Assembly: GCA_002329255.1 (NCBI GenBank)
Contig: DCTL01000017.1
Coordinates: 39,555 to 46,976, forward strand
Origin: Patescibacteria group bacterium UBA1441
Lineage (GTDB): Bacteria > Patescibacteriota > Minisyncoccia > Minisyncoccales > UBA1441
DNA: 7,422 bases
Direction: 5' to 3'
Part shown: one piece after another, positions 5,987-7,422 of the stretch
Layout: each line of letters opens with the position of its first letter
Position numbering within the stretch: position 1 is the stretch's first letter
Notes under the pieces: model-generated
The model's input: only the letters and a program-made list of their open reading frames with translations
What the model was told of the DNA's origin: nothing
Databases searched by the model: none
Made by a program: the position numbers and the translations under genes

Positions 5987-7103
5987 ATCTTTAAATCAAG
6001 TTAATTCTAAAAAGAAGAAGGTTGTTCTGCAATTAGATTTTGAAGAGCCGTTTTCTTCTTATCATCCAACAATTAATCAGTTGATTCAAGAAGAAGCTCA
6101 ATTGGTTATTATTGGAATTCTAGAGGGTGAAATTAGTTTAGCTTCTTGGGTGGAAGAATTAGAATCAATATCTGGGCGGCCAGTGAATTTTTTAACCCAT
6201 TCTCTTTTTGAAAAATCATTACCCGAGAAAGTGGATCGTTCATTAGCCCAGAATCAGATTGTTTTATTAGAGAATCTAGCTATTTATCCTGAAGAAAGAC
6301 GAGGGGAGCCAGTATTAGCTCAAGCTCTGTCTCGGCTAGGCCAAGTTTATGTTAATGAAGCATTTGGTCTATCTTATTTGCCTTATGCTTCTATTAATCA
6401 TTTACCAGATTTATTAGAAAGTGCCGGTGGGATTAATTTTTTGAAAGAATACCAAGCCGGAGAACATTTAAGTGGACGACCGTTGACTGCTATTATTGGT
6501 GGAGATCGAATTATTGAATCGCTTGACCTGATTTTAGCCTTTTTAGAAAAAAACGATCATGTTCTGGTCAGTGGGAAGATTGCAGAGGCTATCTTCAGGG
6601 TTAAGGGAATATCGCCAGGCAAAGAATGGCCAGACGAGAGGGCAATTAAACTAATCAATCGTATTGAGATTACCAACACTAAATTACACTTACCAGTTGA
6701 CGTCGTGACCGGTCCCAAATTATTAGATGGCTCTTATCGCCGTGTTTTTGCCCCAGGAGAGGTGCGCAAGGAAGATGATATTTATGACATTGGCCCGGAG
6801 ACAATTCGCCTCTTTTCAGAAATTATTGCTCAATCACCAGCTTTAGTCTGGCGAGGACCATTAGGTCTCTACACTTGGCCGGAATTTAGTCGAGGGACTA
6901 AAGAAATTGCCGAGGCAATCGCTAATCAGCCTGATATATTCTCAGTGGTCGGGGGACAAGAGACAATTGTCTTTTTAAAGAAATTAGGCTTGCTGGGTGA
7001 TTTTAATCACGTGTCAAGCGGCGGCGAAGCGATTATGAGATTAGCTGCTGGTCGCCAGCTGTCAGGTATTCATGCCCTATCAACTAGTAAATTGACTGGC
7101 TAA
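5979..7103 (+). CDS. pgk: Phosphoglycerate kinase family protein, probably catalytically inactive
   Basis: This is a 374-residue PGK-fold protein; active PGKs are usually about 390-415. Alignment by eye is continuous: LQLDFEEP for RVDFNVP, LLENLAI for LLENLRF, NEAFGLSYLPYAS for NDAFGTAHRAHAS, GGDRIIESL for GGAKVSDKI, DIGPETI for DIGPKTI, WRGPLGLYTW for WNGPMGVFEF, GGQET for GGGDT and SSGGEA for STGGGA. The fold is kept but the active site is not. The Asn of RVDFN is E22, the HLGRP His and Arg are I47 and G50, the Arg of ENLRF is A101, the Arg of AHR is L134, the AKVSDK lysines are R177 and S181, and the WNGP Asn is R293. The segment holding the catalytic Arg (TDDTRI) seems deleted. I chose the ATG at 5979, which overlaps the ATPase end (ATGATTAA) and fits the PGK N-terminus; the longer frame from 5916 only shadows the ATPase tail. 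It is probably translationally coupled. Its function is unknown; 3-phosphoglycerate kinase activity is doubtful. Confidence 0.88.
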   Translation: MIKSLNQVNSKKKKVVLQLDFEEPFSSYHPTINQLIQEEAQLVIIGILEGEISLASWVEELESISGRPVNFLTHSLFEKSLPEKVDRSLAQNQIVLLENLAIYPEERRGEPVLAQALSRLGQVYVNEAFGLSYLPYASINHLPDLLESAGGINFLKEYQAGEHLSGRPLTAIIGGDRIIESLDLILAFLEKNDHVLVSGKIAEAIFRVKGISPGKEWPDERAIKLINRIEITNTKLHLPVDVVTGPKLLDGSYRRVFAPGEVRKEDDIYDIGPETIRLFSEIIAQSPALVWRGPLGLYTWPEFSRGTKEIAEAIANQPDIFSVVGGQETIVFLKKLGLLGDFNHVSSGGEAIMRLAAGRQLSGIHALSTSKLTG

Positions 7104-7104
7104 A

Positions 7105-7422
7105 ATGGAGTTGAGCTCGATTAGAAACATGAAGCCAGCTGCTGAATTTGTTGATCAGTGGTCTCGTTCAGACCAGGTAATTATTTACGGTGATGATGAC
7201 GTTGATGGAATTTGTTCGGTTATTATTATCAAAGAAGCGCTAGAGCGTCTTGGTTTTAAAAAAATTGAAACGCTCTTTTGTCTTCAGGAAAAGGAGGGGC
7301 ATGGATTTAGTCTGCCCGCTCTTGATTTTATTAAAGATCGAAGTCCAGCTAAATTGATTTTAGTCGACTTGGGGATTAGCGATAATCAGGCTATTACTGA
7401 AGCTCGTCGATTAGGTTTTGAG
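7105..7422 (+). CDS. DHH-family phosphoesterase, RecJ-like (3' truncated by window edge)
   Basis: The first 106 codons of a DHH superfamily protein lie here; the frame is open to the right edge. Motif I reads VIIYGDDDVDGICS, with D30, D31, D32 and D34 as the expected metal-binding aspartates (compare DYDVDG of RecJ). LILVDLGISDNQ with D88 matches the next conserved Asp motif. The defining DHH motif would lie just beyond the window. Family members include the RecJ 5'-3' single-strand exonuclease, archaeal RecJ/GAN-type nucleases and NrnA-type nanoRNase or cyclic-dinucleotide phosphodiesterases; this fragment cannot separate them. The ATG at 7105 begins 1 nt after the PGK-like stop and has no Shine-Dalgarno sequence. 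In-frame TTG 7111 and ATG 7129 are alternative starts. It probably belongs to the same operon. Confidence 0.87.
   Translation, partial: MELSSIRNMKPAAEFVDQWSRSDQVIIYGDDDVDGICSVIIIKEALERLGFKKIETLFCLQEKEGHGFSLPALDFIKDRSPAKLILVDLGISDNQAITEARRLGFE

Noticed and set aside
7092..7106. TTGACT and TAAAAT just before the DHH gene as a promoter
   Set aside because: The two boxes are only 3 nt apart, and the -10-like box overlaps the ATG, so the spacing is wrong.
2385..7340. Frequent GATCG/CGATCG words (16 by eye in this span)
   Set aside because: Most fall in Asp-Arg, Ile-Asp or Glu-Ile codon contexts, so codon usage may explain them. A shuffled-codon test would be needed before calling it a signal.
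1..7422. CRISPR array, tRNA/rRNA, insertion sequence or integrase
   Set aside because: Reading through showed no regularly spaced repeats, tRNA-like cloverleaf, terminal inverted repeats or transposase motifs.

Overview
The window looks like a piece of a Candidate Phyla Radiation (Patescibacteria) genome, though I cannot name the lineage. The reasons are a multi-pass membrane histidine kinase with the H-box context SIASHQLRTPLTAMRGYLSML, a VirD4/TraG-like ATPase ending in a CxxC...CxxC zinc ribbon, a membrane protein of the kind often paired with such ATPases in CPR genomes, compact same-strand packing with 1-9 nt gaps or short overlaps, and no convincing Shine-Dalgarno sequence at any gene start. 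Stop codons are TAG, TAA, TAG, TGA, TAA and TAA in gene order. TGA therefore appears to be a real stop, which argues against the Gracilibacteria/Absconditabacteria code. All genes are on the + strand.

Left block (1-1760): the 3' part of a sensor histidine kinase whose frame is open through the left edge, followed 9 nt later by a receiver-only response regulator. Together they form a two-component pair without a DNA-binding output domain. A roughly 310 nt A+T-rich spacer follows. It holds no intact gene, but it has short reading-frame fragments that may be remnants of a decayed gene, and a promoter at its right end.

Right block (2073-7422): five genes with tiny gaps or overlaps. In order they are (i) a regulator joining a sigma-70 region 4-like helix-turn-helix to C-terminal HARE-HTH-type winged helices, with no sigma region 2; (ii) a membrane-anchored protein resembling the N-terminal half of CPR secretion/conjugation-type proteins; (iii) a soluble VirD4/TraG/HerA-class ATPase with a C-terminal zinc ribbon; (iv) a phosphoglycerate kinase homologue that has lost nearly all substrate- and nucleotide-binding residues; and (v) the 5' end of a DHH-family phosphoesterase (RecJ-like), cut by the right edge. 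Genes ii and iii lie in the same reading frame, separated by three stop codons and 39 nt, and look like two halves of one machine. Gene iv starts inside the end of gene iii (ATGATTAA).

The most notable points are the catalytically degenerate PGK-like protein, the sigma region 4/HARE fusion, the split membrane-protein/ATPase module, and two promoter-like sequences placed so close to their ATG codons that the transcripts would be leaderless.
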